Part shown: in pieces, positions 49,325 to 56,974 of the stretch | How the letters are laid out: each line of letters begins with the position of its first letter | How positions within the stretch are numbered: position 1 is the first letter of the stretch | From: a virus | Virus record (IMG/VR): IMGVR_UViG_3300045919_000097 | Coordinates: 1-64,000 of that record | Length of the DNA stretch: 64,000 nucleotides | Reading direction: 5' to 3' (one strand) | Notes under the pieces: generated by a model | The model's database searches: none | What the model was told of the DNA's origin: nothing | Seen by the model: only the letters and a program-made list of their open reading frames with translations | Program-made: the position numbers and the translations under genes

Positions 49325-49352
49325 TTGGTTCCTCAGCGTTGATGATGATCAT

Positions 49353-49361
49353 ATTGTATCA
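49353..49361 (-). promoter_or_regulatory. Extended -10 promoter candidate
   Basis: Minus-strand TGATACAAT (49361-49353) is an extended -10 element as in P3 and P5. No TTTACA lies 17 bp upstream, so this would be a -35-independent or weaker promoter. It precedes the H1-linker protein gene with a leader of about 20 bases containing CGCTGAGGA. Confidence 0.4.
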
Positions 49362-49365
49362 TGAT

Positions 49366-50847
49366 TTATGACCGCTTGCGCATCTTAGCATATTTTTGCA
49401 GTCCACTGAACAACGTCTTCTGGTCCTTGTCTTTCACGTGGAGCATATTCCATACGTACAAATCAATTGTGTTATCAGCAACAAAGACGTGGACAAAGAC
49501 CCGTTTGTTTTTGTTGCCTTGGCGGCGGACCCGGCGGATGAACTGGTCGTACACCTCTCCGTCCCATGTCAACGTGAACCACGCCACGTTGTTGCCGGCA
49601 TCTTGCAGATTCAGTCCGTGGCTCATGCCTTGCGGCTGTGCAAACAGTACATCAATTTCACCGTCATTCCATTTCTTTTCAAGATCTCTGAACTTGCTGG
49701 CTGGGTAGTCACTGGAAAAGACGGCTTTTGGGAATGCTTTGCGCAGACGCTCTTCCTCATGGGTAAACTCATAAGCCACAAGCAGCGGTTGGCCTTGCAG
49801 CTCATCGATGAGGTCTCCAAGTGCCACAATCTTTTCGTCATGCAGCTCCATCCACTCCCTGGACTTTTTTGGAGGCTGGAGCAGGTTAGTAACCTCAGGC
49901 GTCAAGAAGACCGCACCAGAGGCCATCTGACGGCACTTGCCCATGGCAACACCGGCATTCTTTGCTACCACCTTGCCTTCGTCTAGCTCAGCGATCAACT
50001 TGTCTTCAAGCTTAAGGTAGTTCAGCAAAGCTTTTTCAGGAAGCTCCACACGGATGACGTTCTCTATGAGAGCAGGCATCTCAATGTAGTCTTCGGCAGC
50101 CATCCGCAAAACCAGTGGATTCAGCTTTTCAAAGATGAGTTCATCTGACCCAGGTTTCAAATCCCAGCCAAATCCATTCCATGATGGCGTGAAGTACGTC
50201 TTGTAGAAGTGGGTGATGTACTGTCCAAAGCTCCGGCCTTGGTCCAGCATGTAGGTCTGAGCAAACAAGTGGATGTAACCGTTAGCTGCTGGAGATCCCG
50301 TCAGGCCCCACCGCCTGTGGAACAGTCCAATGACCTGCTTCATTGCTTTGAACCGGTCAGATCCATGGTTTTTGAATGCGGTCAGCTCATCAATGACAAG
50401 TGTCCCAAAGCCAAGCGCCTTGACCCGCTTCATATCAACTGAGACGGCATTCTTTCCAGTCCGTGGCGACTTGACCTTGGTGACGCCAAACAACCATTCA
50501 AGGCCGGCTGGGTTGATGACGTAGATGTCAGCCTTCTCTTTCAGCAGAGCATCCTTGTTGGGTCCATGCAAGACCACAATCTTGAAGTCCTTAAAATCAA
50601 GCCACTTCTCTGCTTCTCCAGGCCACGTAGCATGAGCAACGCGCAGTGGAGCAATGATTAGTGTCTTATCTTCTTTTCCGGCCTTGTACAGTAGCTTCAA
50701 GGCTGCTAGTGTTATTGATGTCTTTCCCAGACCCGGATCTAAGAACAATGCTCCGGCTCCGTGTTCCAGCAGGAATTTGACTGCTTTCTTTTGATAGTCG
50801 TGCGGCTTCCACGGACTTGGCAAGCGTTTGAAGAGCTCTATCTGCAT
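49366..50847 (-). CDS. SNF2-type DEAD/H helicase
   Basis: 493 residues from ATG at 50847. Superfamily 2 motifs are in order: WKPHDYQKKAVKFLL (Q motif), Walker A DPGLGKTSI, APLRVAHATWPGEAEKW (Ia), VIDELTAFKNHGSDRF (Walker B DE plus SNF2-like extension), WGLTGSPAANG (III), AQPQGMSHGLNLQDAG (V) and YDQFIRRVRRQGN (VI). It lacks a chromodomain or other targeting module and resembles helicases of many podoviruses. It is likely a fork-remodelling, recombination or replication helicase. Its first 182 bases overlap the VRR-NUC gene in another frame. A TTG nine codons upstream could also start it. Confidence 0.88.
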   Translation of the reverse strand: MQIELFKRLPSPWKPHDYQKKAVKFLLEHGAGALFLDPGLGKTSITLAALKLLYKAGKEDKTLIIAPLRVAHATWPGEAEKWLDFKDFKIVVLHGPNKDALLKEKADIYVINPAGLEWLFGVTKVKSPRTGKNAVSVDMKRVKALGFGTLVIDELTAFKNHGSDRFKAMKQVIGLFHRRWGLTGSPAANGYIHLFAQTYMLDQGRSFGQYITHFYKTYFTPSWNGFGWDLKPGSDELIFEKLNPLVLRMAAEDYIEMPALIENVIRVELPEKALLNYLKLEDKLIAELDEGKVVAKNAGVAMGKCRQMASGAVFLTPEVTNLLQPPKKSREWMELHDEKIVALGDLIDELQGQPLLVAYEFTHEEERLRKAFPKAVFSSDYPASKFRDLEKKWNDGEIDVLFAQPQGMSHGLNLQDAGNNVAWFTLTWDGEVYDQFIRRVRRQGNKNKRVFVHVFVADNTIDLYVWNMLHVKDKDQKTLFSGLQKYAKMRKRS

Positions 50848-51091
50848 TTGTGTGTGTCTCCACTTGATACCCAAGGACTTTCAATTCGCGGTGTATTTCG
50901 GCTTGCTTGGGTTCCGGTACATAGCCTTCGCGCTTGAACTCAAACAATATTGGGCGACCACCTGGAAACCAGATGATGCGGTCTGGATACCCTGTGTCGC
51001 CCAATATACTGAGCTTGCTTACCTTAAGGCCGTAGCGGTTCCAAGCTTCGCGAACGAACTTGTTTTCCTCATCGACCTCTTTGTCTCTCAT
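50666..51091 (-). CDS. VRR-NUC domain nuclease
   Basis: 141 residues. GDTGYPDRIIWFPGGRPILFEFKREG contains the PD...ExK nuclease signature of VRR-NUC (PF08774), followed by KQAEIHRELKVLGYQVETHTNADRALQTL, which completes the domain by about residue 93. The last 46 residues are a basic Ser/Arg-rich tail. Standalone VRR-NUC proteins act as Holliday-junction or structure-specific nucleases. The start overlaps the stop of the DEDD exonuclease gene (ATGA), and the last 182 bases overlap the helicase gene in another frame. Confidence 0.82.
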   Translation of the reverse strand: MRDKEVDEENKFVREAWNRYGLKVSKLSILGDTGYPDRIIWFPGGRPILFEFKREGYVPEPKQAEIHRELKVLGYQVETHTNADRALQTLAKSVEAARLSKESSQIPAGTRSRSIVLRSGSGKDINNTSSLEATVQGRKRR

Positions 51092-51627
51092 TTCAACACA
51101 ACAGTGGGATTATGTGCAAGGATTTCGCGCAAGTGAAGAGCTTGGCTTATTGCATCGTCCAGTGCATTGTGGTACGTGCCAGTGCGGACAATCTTTGGCA
51201 CGTTTGGTGCAGTATTCTTGATGGTGCGATAGCACCGTCCGTTGTATGGGATCCATCCTTGTTTGACTCCAGCCGCTTTGTAGGCAGCTGCAAGAATGGC
51301 ATTGTCAAAGTCAGCACCATTGCCCCAAACCTTGACGCCAGTAGCCTGGCTCAGGAACGTGTTGAATTCAGTCAGCACCTGGTTCAAGCTAACGTTGTCA
51401 AGCATGGCATCTGTGCGGACCTTGTTGGCCTCGATGCTTTGCTTGTCCCACCATTTGACCGTATCTGGGTCAATATGCAGGCCAGCTTCAATGCAGTTTT
51501 GAGTATTGACAACTTTGTAAAACCGTTCGCCAAGTTCAGACTCATCAAAAAACACAGCACCAATGCTGAGGATGACGCATCCAGGCACTACGCCAAGCGT
51601 CTCAAGATCTACCATTACATGTTTCAT
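51088..51627 (-). CDS. DEDD 3'-5' exonuclease (exoribonuclease/ExoVIII-like)
   Basis: 179 residues of the DEDDh exonuclease family (PF16473-like). MVDLETLGVVPGCVILSIGAVFF holds the first D and E, WGNGADFDNAILAAAYKAAG the second D, and HNALDDAISQALHL the His and last D. DPDTVKWWDKQS and RCYRTIKNTAP are typical of the phage branch. It removes nucleotides from 3' ends of DNA or RNA; the family A polymerase here already has its own proofreading domain. Coupled at both ends (TAATG and ATGA) to its neighbours. Confidence 0.82.
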   Translation of the reverse strand: MKHVMVDLETLGVVPGCVILSIGAVFFDESELGERFYKVVNTQNCIEAGLHIDPDTVKWWDKQSIEANKVRTDAMLDNVSLNQVLTEFNTFLSQATGVKVWGNGADFDNAILAAAYKAAGVKQGWIPYNGRCYRTIKNTAPNVPKIVRTGTYHNALDDAISQALHLREILAHNPTVVLK

Positions 51628-52049
51628 TAAATTCCCCTTGTTGATTCACCGACCAGCTCACCAGTGTTGGCACGCACTTGAACCGCACGGTCGTCGTACA
51701 GTTCAATCATGCCATAGTCCTTGACACAGGTGATGGGCAAGATTTCACCGAGATGCTCTTTGCACCATGCTTGAATGGCAGTAATTGCCAAACCGCAGCC
51801 TTTGATACGTTCAGAAGGCAGGCCAACACCTGGGATAATTGCCCACTCACCATGAAATGCTGTTGGTGCTGCAAAGGCAACTGGAAACACACGGGCAGTG
51901 AAAATTCGCACATCACGGCCCTCAGCACGCCACTTCTTGACTAGTTTAACCATTGGCGCAATGGGCTCACCGCAATGCGACTCATGGACCCACTTGTCAT
52001 AGGTTGCCAGCGTACCATCAAAATCTACTCCAATCCATCCGTGACTCAT
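51627..52049 (-). CDS. HAD-like phosphatase
   Basis: 140 residues. GVDFDGTLATYDKW is HAD motif I with both Asp residues, RIFTARV motif II, the Lys in CVKDYGMIELYDDRAVQV motif III, and DD motif IV. The whole HAD core is present without a large cap domain. A perfect AAGGAGG precedes the ATG at 52049. Small phage HAD proteins are often nucleotidases or polynucleotide phosphatases. The replication context suggests nucleotide or DNA-end processing, but the substrate is unknown. Confidence 0.75.
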   Translation of the reverse strand: MSHGWIGVDFDGTLATYDKWVHESHCGEPIAPMVKLVKKWRAEGRDVRIFTARVFPVAFAAPTAFHGEWAIIPGVGLPSERIKGCGLAITAIQAWCKEHLGEILPITCVKDYGMIELYDDRAVQVRANTGELVGESTRGI

Positions 52050-52058
52050 AATTCCTCC

Positions 52059-52787
52059 TTAGTACTTGCACAAACCAGGACCACCTTTGGCTTTGCCGCT
52101 TTGTCCATAAAAGCACCAGTGACATTTGTCATTGGGCTTAGCAACAAAGGATGTGTCGGCAAACATTGGTTTCACACGTTTTTCCCAAAGCTTTTTGAGC
52201 TTAGGAATGTCAGTGCGATCGTAAACTATTTCCTCATCCGGCATAGGATAAGTCATGCCTTGGTCAAGATACACAAGCCGAGGCTTCACGTATTCAATGT
52301 ATGGATGCAAAAGCAATGCGGCCAGTGCGTACAACTGGAGCTGCTCAAGATATTCCTCATGCAGTTCTGCACGCATCTTGCCAGACTTCCAGTCAGTAAC
52401 AATCATGATGTTGTTGGCTTCGACGTGGGCAGCATCTAGCTTGATACGGACCCAGCACTTGACCCAGTTATTCCACTCAGTCCTGTCCCACGTATTGGTG
52501 AATGCCCAGTTGTCTTCAACCGTGATACCAACAGCACGCTTCTTGTAGAGCAGCCGTAGCTTCTTGAACTCATCAGCAAAGAGCTTGAGTTCTGCTGGCA
52601 GCTTTGTGATAACACCTTTGAGGTACTGCTCAGCCGTTGTGTGGATGTCAGCACCACGTTGCATGGCGTCGTTCTTTGGCTCTGCAATCTTCATCAAAGC
52701 CGAGAGCTTGAACTTTAGTGGACATTGTCTCCAAAGAGAGTACCGGCTGAAGCTCCAAGAAGTAACTTTCATTTTATCGGTTGCCAT
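52059..52787 (-). CDS. Cas4/RecB-like PD-(D/E)XK nuclease
   Basis: 242 residues from ATG at 52787, overlapping the polymerase stop. WSFSRYSLWRQCPLKFKL with MQRGADIHTTAEQYL (RecB-type His motif), IMIVTDWKSGK (motif with catalytic D...DxK) and YLEQLQLYALAALLL (QxxxY) are all in the standard order. C-terminal CHWCFYG and GLCKY provide further Cys residues of a possible iron-sulphur cluster. It is likely a 5' exonuclease for recombination-dependent replication or end resection. There is no CRISPR array here. Confidence 0.82.
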   Translation of the reverse strand: MATDKMKVTSWSFSRYSLWRQCPLKFKLSALMKIAEPKNDAMQRGADIHTTAEQYLKGVITKLPAELKLFADEFKKLRLLYKKRAVGITVEDNWAFTNTWDRTEWNNWVKCWVRIKLDAAHVEANNIMIVTDWKSGKMRAELHEEYLEQLQLYALAALLLHPYIEYVKPRLVYLDQGMTYPMPDEEIVYDRTDIPKLKKLWEKRVKPMFADTSFVAKPNDKCHWCFYGQSGKAKGGPGLCKY

Positions 52788-54690
52788 ATAGCAGTTTGCC
52801 TTTCTTGTCGTAATCAATCAAATCTGCCCATGACTTGTCAGACCATGAACCTTCACTGAGCATTGGGACGTCAAACTCAATGCCCTCCATCGTAACTCTC
52901 AGACGCTCCATGCTGTCCTTGATTGTCTTCTTAGGAACTGATGCCGTGAGCTGGTCATGGACATTGAGCAAGAGTCTCTCACCGGGTTTTTTAACTTTGT
53001 GCCAGCGGATGATGGCTTCTTTTGTGCAGTCTGCAGCTGAACCCTGGATCAACGCGTTTGGCAGCTTGTAGCTGAATTCCATTGTGCGGCCGTTGATCAT
53101 CTTAGGCTCTTCGCAATAGTATTCACGGCCACCCCACGTCTTGATTGGGATATTGTTCTTGGCACGTTGCTTCATGTCCTTGTACATGTCCTTGAGCCCT
53201 GGATACAGCAAAAGAATTGCTTTCTTGAGTTCGCCAGCGTCTTCGACTGACATGCCATTCTTCTCAGCTAGCTTGCCCACGCCCATGCCGTAAATCAATC
53301 CCAAGTTGGTGTTCTTGACTGGCTTACGTTCATAGAACTTGCCCATTTTTTCCAGCTCAGCTTTGGCATAGTCGTGGAAGTCAATCCATGGATTCTCGTT
53401 GTATTTGTCCATGAGCTCACCACCATCGAAGTGAGCCAAGATCCGAGGTTCTTGCTGCGAGTAATCTCGGTCAATCAAGACGTCGCCATCCGTATACGGA
53501 ATGACGTAGCTTCTGCATTGAGGTAAGTCTGGAAGATCCTTGAGCGGACACTTTGGCAGCTTAGGATCCTGATGGTGCCACAGGTTGTCAAAGTCCTTAG
53601 GCATGTTCATGAACCACGTTGCAGACAAGCGCCCGGTCCGTGTTCCTATGGCCGTAGCGCCTTCTGCCGATTTTGTCTGGTTCCAGCTTGTGAAGATGTA
53701 CCCGCCTGAATTAGAGGCCATTTCCATCCATGGGCCCATGAACGTACCAACGCACGTTTTCAAGCTGGTGCGGTACTTGAGCATGGCCAGAAGCACCTTG
53801 TCAGATACTCCTACAAGCAGCGCATCCTTGTTAGTCTGGTATTTGCCAGTAGCCGTCAGTGGCATGAGTTCTTCATCGACCTTGCCGGCAGCAATCATGG
53901 CTTTCATCAACTCATCGCCAGAATTCAGGTTGATGTCTGGTGGTGCCTTGAGCGTCTTGATAATCCAAGCATCGATTTTGTGCTGCCAAGCCGTGTAGTC
54001 CAGCACATCTTTGACCAGCCTCTTGTAATCGACACGGATGCCTTCGCGCTCCATGGACAGCAAGATGAGCATGAGCTCACGCTCACGGTTGTACGCGCTA
54101 TACATTCCACGCTCAACAATGCTTTCGTACAACTTCAGGAAAAGACCCTCGGTGCGGTCAGTATCGCCTTCAGCATATTTGCCCACAATGTCAGCTGGTG
54201 CAAACGCAATGTACTTACCAAAGTAGTGCTCAGAAGCCTTAGACTTGCTGATCTTTATATCTGGTATTGGCTGGTTCTCTAGGAGCCAGTCTCTGACCTC
54301 ATCCTGCTCATCTGGAGACATAGAGAGGAGCCGTTCTGCAGACGGTTTAAGACCCAACTCAGTTTGGTTTGGATCATCTAGAAAGACCAGAAACAGGGTA
54401 TCGTGGATCTGTTGCCAAGGCAGCATGGGAAGGCCCATGTGGGTTTCAGCAACGTCTATATCAAACTTCCCGTTGTGGAAGATGACGCCATCATTGCTGT
54501 CCCAGACTTCTAGCAAAGCATCTCTGGCTTCGCCCCATGAGCAGTTGTTTCCAATGACGTGGCCCCAAGCATAGTACTTGGATTTCTTGCCGGGCTTTTT
54601 GATTGATACGCCGACTGGAACCGGAGGGTACACTGGTCGAGCCAGAATCCCCATCGTTTCAAAGTCTACGGTGGGTCTGGTGCTTTTCAT
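52774..54690 (-). CDS. polA: Family A DNA polymerase with 3'-5' exonuclease
   Basis: 638 residues. The N-terminal proofreading domain has VDFETMG and FHNGKFDIDV, with the last acidic motif in KYAEGDTDRTEG. The polymerase domain has motif A DRDYSQQEPRILAHF (from D407), motif B RKPVKNTNLGLIYG (R455, K459) and motif C NVHDQ (576-580). The residue equivalent to E. coli Phe762 is Leu463, the form reported to be common in temperate or slow phages and known to affect fidelity and speed. There is no 5'-3' exonuclease domain. It is the phage replicase, coupled to neighbours on both sides. Confidence 0.95.
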   Translation of the reverse strand: MKSTRPTVDFETMGILARPVYPPVPVGVSIKKPGKKSKYYAWGHVIGNNCSWGEARDALLEVWDSNDGVIFHNGKFDIDVAETHMGLPMLPWQQIHDTLFLVFLDDPNQTELGLKPSAERLLSMSPDEQDEVRDWLLENQPIPDIKISKSKASEHYFGKYIAFAPADIVGKYAEGDTDRTEGLFLKLYESIVERGMYSAYNRERELMLILLSMEREGIRVDYKRLVKDVLDYTAWQHKIDAWIIKTLKAPPDINLNSGDELMKAMIAAGKVDEELMPLTATGKYQTNKDALLVGVSDKVLLAMLKYRTSLKTCVGTFMGPWMEMASNSGGYIFTSWNQTKSAEGATAIGTRTGRLSATWFMNMPKDFDNLWHHQDPKLPKCPLKDLPDLPQCRSYVIPYTDGDVLIDRDYSQQEPRILAHFDGGELMDKYNENPWIDFHDYAKAELEKMGKFYERKPVKNTNLGLIYGMGVGKLAEKNGMSVEDAGELKKAILLLYPGLKDMYKDMKQRAKNNIPIKTWGGREYYCEEPKMINGRTMEFSYKLPNALIQGSAADCTKEAIIRWHKVKKPGERLLLNVHDQLTASVPKKTIKDSMERLRVTMEGIEFDVPMLSEGSWSDKSWADLIDYDKKGKLLYGNR

Positions 54691-54893
54691 GCGTTGTTGA
54701 CTATTTCATGACGCTCACGGTGAGCGCGCAGGTAGTTGTAGCGTGAATGGATCCGCAGCATGATGGTGGTACTCTTGCGAGGCCCGGTCTTTTCTGCCTT
54801 GAGGAGACGCAAGCATTCAGCTTCGTCTGCAACGTTCATCAAATGCTGGTTGAGGTCTGCCCACGTTCGTAAGACTTCATCTTTGTGCTTCAT
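54687..54893 (-). CDS. Small hypothetical protein upstream of the polymerase
   Basis: 68 residues, helical and charged (VLRTWADLNQHLMNVADEAECLRLLKAEK, then MLRIHSRYNYLRAHRERHEIV). It overlaps the polymerase start and the upstream gene stop by 4 nt each. No domain recognised. The pattern resembles short helix-turn-helix-like proteins but without a clear recognition helix. Likely co-translated with the replicase. Confidence 0.6.
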   Translation of the reverse strand: MKHKDEVLRTWADLNQHLMNVADEAECLRLLKAEKTGPRKSTTIMLRIHSRYNYLRAHRERHEIVNNA

Positions 54894-55372
54894 GGAGCTT
54901 CACCAGTTTGGGTATCACTTGCCATTGGCATTGATACTACGGTTGCTGGTACTCCATAGGAGTTATTGGGGCTTGGCGGTGTTGCAGGTATTGAAATAGG
55001 AGTGGTACCAGTTTGTACTGTTCTAAACGTTGGAGACTTGAACACCAGTTTCACAAGTTCGACAGCATCTTGGCGGCGCAGTTCTGCCAACTGAGCTTTA
55101 AGGTCTACAAGATCCATCTTTTGCTCACGCTCAATGACCTTATTCAGACGTTCATCAAGCTTGGCGTGGCACTCAATCTGAGTCAGCAAGTCTTTGTTTT
55201 TAGACTCAAGTTCTGTGATTCTTGATTCACGTAACTTGATAACACGCTGATCAGTTTCACGTTGCTCTCTAAGCAACTTAAGTTGTTCAAGCTCTTTGGC
55301 CAACACTTCGCCAACATGAGCTGGCAGTGTTTTCTTGATAATCAGGTGTATTTCTTCAGTCATATCAGTCAT
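54890..55372 (-). CDS. Coiled-coil protein of unknown function
   Basis: 160 residues from ATG at 55372 (GGAG seven bases upstream; an ATG four codons earlier is possible). A long coiled coil spans about residues 20-105 (LAKELEQLKLLREQRETDQRVIKLRESRITELESKNK and on), followed by a Ser/Thr/Pro-rich disordered tail. It lies at the downstream end of a structured intergenic region. It could be a replication accessory or scaffold; no family assigned. Confidence 0.6.
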   Translation of the reverse strand: MTDMTEEIHLIIKKTLPAHVGEVLAKELEQLKLLREQRETDQRVIKLRESRITELESKNKDLLTQIECHAKLDERLNKVIEREQKMDLVDLKAQLAELRRQDAVELVKLVFKSPTFRTVQTGTTPISIPATPPSPNNSYGVPATVVSMPMASDTQTGEAP

Positions 55373-55384
55373 AGTCTTCTCCAT

Positions 55385-55475
55385 CCTTTTAGAACCTCAC
55401 TGATCATGCCGGGTCATCAGCCCTGCCGTCGTCTTGATGAGGACTAAGCGTTACTACGCCAACCAGATCGGTTCT
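55385..55475 (-). other. Structured intergenic region with long inverted repeat
   Basis: The outer 10-bp repeat TTTTAGAACC / GGTTCTAAAA encloses about 70 nt. On the minus strand the interior can form CCTCA/TGAGG, GCGT-agta-ACGC, GGG-ctgatga-CCC and CTGAT/ATCAG pairings, several of which exclude each other. It directly follows a terminator and precedes the coiled-coil gene leader. It may be a regulatory RNA element, operator or replication signal. A hammerhead ribozyme was considered because CTGATGA is present, but the matching GAAA is absent. Confidence 0.45.
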
Positions 55476-55502
55476 AAAAAGACCCTGAGTCGAAGCCCAG
55501 GG
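55476..55502 (-). terminator. Intrinsic terminator after the SSB-like gene
   Basis: On the minus strand a 7-bp stem CCCTGGG / CTCAGGG (one G-T pair) with a 6-nt loop is followed by TCTTTTT. It lies about 50 bp after the stop of the gene at 55552-56418 and should end that highly expressed early transcript. Confidence 0.72.
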
Positions 55503-55551
55503 CAAAGTGGGACCCGTGCGCAATCGCAACAAGGTGTCCACAGGGAGGTAA

Positions 55552-56418
55552 TCAGTACTTGCGCTTGCTCACAACTTTTGCGGCAGGCTTGCCGGCAGCT
55601 GCTTTGCGCGAAACAGGACCGCGGACGGGCTTTTCTTCTTCCTCGTCAGAGATCTTATATGGAGACTCAATGGTCGCCGTTGCTTCGGTCTTGCGCTCCA
55701 TGATGACTGCCATCAATTCACTTGGCACGTTGCCCAGTGCTTCGAAGGTGACACGGAACTGGCTCTTGGCATCAGGCACGAGGCTGATCTTGGTGAAGAC
55801 ACCTAGAGGAGGACGCTTCAAGGTAGTTGCCAATGTCTTGACGTATGCAGCATACGCTTTGACAGAGGTCACTGGGAGCTTCATGAAGCCAATTTCAGAT
55901 GCGCGGTAAGCATCTTCATCTTCTTCCGGTTCAAAGTCGCCAGCCTTATTGATGTTGCCAGCAGAGATCAAGCCAAGACGCCGGATGTTTCGGCATGCTT
56001 TGCCCTTGCCCTTGTCAGCGGTTCCAAACTCGTTCATGTCACAGCCCTTGCAGGCGTCAGACTGGTTGGTGCCGGTTTCAATGGTATTTTCGTGGGGAAC
56101 CATTTCGGATTCATCACGTCCAAATGCAAAGCACTTGGGACCTTTGGGTTCATCAGGGTCGTAGTCCGATCCGTAGTAAACGTTCTCAAGGATACTGTCC
56201 AAGACAATGGCAACCATTTCATTGCCTTTAATCGGAGAGTCATTCCACGTGAGGATGCCGCCTTTGGTGCTGAAGAAGTTTCCGGTCGAAGTGCTGGCTT
56301 CAACCTTTGCTGCAGCTTCGGCCTGCTTGGCAAGTTCTTCGTCCCAGTTTGCCACGGCACGTGATGTACTGGGCTTTGCTGCGGTTTTGGCCGCAGGCTT
56401 TGCTGTCTTAGTTACCAT
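55552..56418 (-). CDS. Putative single-stranded DNA-binding protein
   Basis: 288 residues. Ala/Lys-rich basic ends (KTAKPAAKTAAKPS at the start; GKPAAKVVSKRKY at the end) flank a folded core with GGILTWNDSPIKGNEMVAIVLDSILENVYY, a cysteine cluster CKGCDMNEFGTADKGKGKACRNIRRLG (possible zinc site) and VFTKISLVPDAKSQFRVTFEAL. The acidic ISDEEEEKP near the end resembles the acidic tails of single-strand-binding proteins. The position in front of replication genes, with a strong terminator behind, supports this role, but the core fold was not firmly recognised. Confidence 0.55.
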   Translation of the reverse strand: MVTKTAKPAAKTAAKPSTSRAVANWDEELAKQAEAAAKVEASTSTGNFFSTKGGILTWNDSPIKGNEMVAIVLDSILENVYYGSDYDPDEPKGPKCFAFGRDESEMVPHENTIETGTNQSDACKGCDMNEFGTADKGKGKACRNIRRLGLISAGNINKAGDFEPEEDEDAYRASEIGFMKLPVTSVKAYAAYVKTLATTLKRPPLGVFTKISLVPDAKSQFRVTFEALGNVPSELMAVIMERKTEATATIESPYKISDEEEEKPVRGPVSRKAAAGKPAAKVVSKRKY

Positions 56419-56474
56419 GAAGGTTCCTTAGTGGTCAGAGGTTAGTAGTAAGTTCCGGGCTTTCCTGGATGTCA

Positions 56475-56493
56475 ACCTCAGAATCGCTGAGGT
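56475..56493 (-). other. Intergenic hairpin containing the CTGAGG leader motif
   Basis: ACCTCAG pairs perfectly with CTGAGGT around a 5-nt loop in the 88-bp gap between two early genes. It has no T-run. The CTGAGG half resembles the core of the early ribosome-binding leader, here locked into a stem. It may be a processing or stability element. Confidence 0.4.
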
Positions 56494-56506
56494 GCCGAGA
56501 TGCGTA

Positions 56507-56905
56507 CTATACCTTGTTCAGGGACAGCGTAACGACTTTGAACGGCTCCACGCCAGGAACCTTTTTGCCGGCTTCCCAGATCTCTTTGATGCCGCCAGGT
56601 GACAGCCGGTTCTGCATAAGATCCCAGCGCTTGCTTTTCACAATGTACGCATGGAAGGCATCAGCATCTGCAATCTGAGGTTCGTCGCGAGTCACAACAG
56701 TGACGCGAGCAATCTTGCCGGCAACGCCAGATGCTTCGGACTTTGGTAGCACTTCGATGATGTGAGCTTTCAAAGCTTTTTCTTCTGCTTCGACCTCATC
56801 GACCAGCTTCTGGCCTACCAGCCGTTTTGCTTTCAGTTCATAGAGCTTGTCGGCGCATTCACCGATGGCCTTGGGGAATTTGTAAACTACTGTCTTGGTT
56901 GCCAT
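56507..56905 (-). CDS. Conserved hypothetical early protein
   Basis: 132 residues. KAIGECADKLYELKAKRLVGQKLVDEVEAEEKALKAHIIEVLPKSEASGVAGKIARV is an N-terminal coiled-coil and beta segment; AFHAYIVKSKRWDLMQNRLSPGGIKEIWEAGKKVPGVEPFKVVTLSLNKV is the conserved C-terminal part. This is a widespread uncharacterised phage family, often next to single-strand-binding genes and recalling Gp157-like coiled-coil proteins. It has its own promoter (P4, 56938-56966) and a GCTGAGGATCAAC leader. Function unknown. Confidence 0.72.
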   Translation of the reverse strand: MATKTVVYKFPKAIGECADKLYELKAKRLVGQKLVDEVEAEEKALKAHIIEVLPKSEASGVAGKIARVTVVTRDEPQIADADAFHAYIVKSKRWDLMQNRLSPGGIKEIWEAGKKVPGVEPFKVVTLSLNKV

Positions 56906-56937
56906 GTTGATCCTCAGCGTTGGTTGATGAAGGTTTG

Positions 56938-56966
56938 ATTATAGCAAACTGCTGCATACTTGTAAA
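56938..56966 (-). promoter_or_regulatory. Early sigma-70 promoter P4
   Basis: Minus strand: TTTACA (56966-56961), 17-bp spacer, TATAAT (56943-56938) with TG one base before it. The upstream box AAAATAGTTG is as in the sister promoters. It begins 8 bp after the stop of the zinc-ribbon gene and drives the gene at 56507-56905. Confidence 0.88.
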
Positions 56967-56974
56967 CAACTATT

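Noticed and set aside
52059-52787. CRISPR-associated Cas4
   Set aside because: The nuclease is Cas4/RecB-like, but there is no repeat-spacer array or other cas gene. It sits in a phage replication block.
55385-55475. Hammerhead ribozyme because CTGATGA occurs in the structured region
   Set aside because: The required GAAA and the three-stem order around a cleavage NUH are missing on the transcribed strand.
56440-56475. TTGACA on the minus strand as a promoter for the SSB-like gene
   Set aside because: No acceptable -10 lies 16-18 bp downstream, and it does not resemble the early promoter family.
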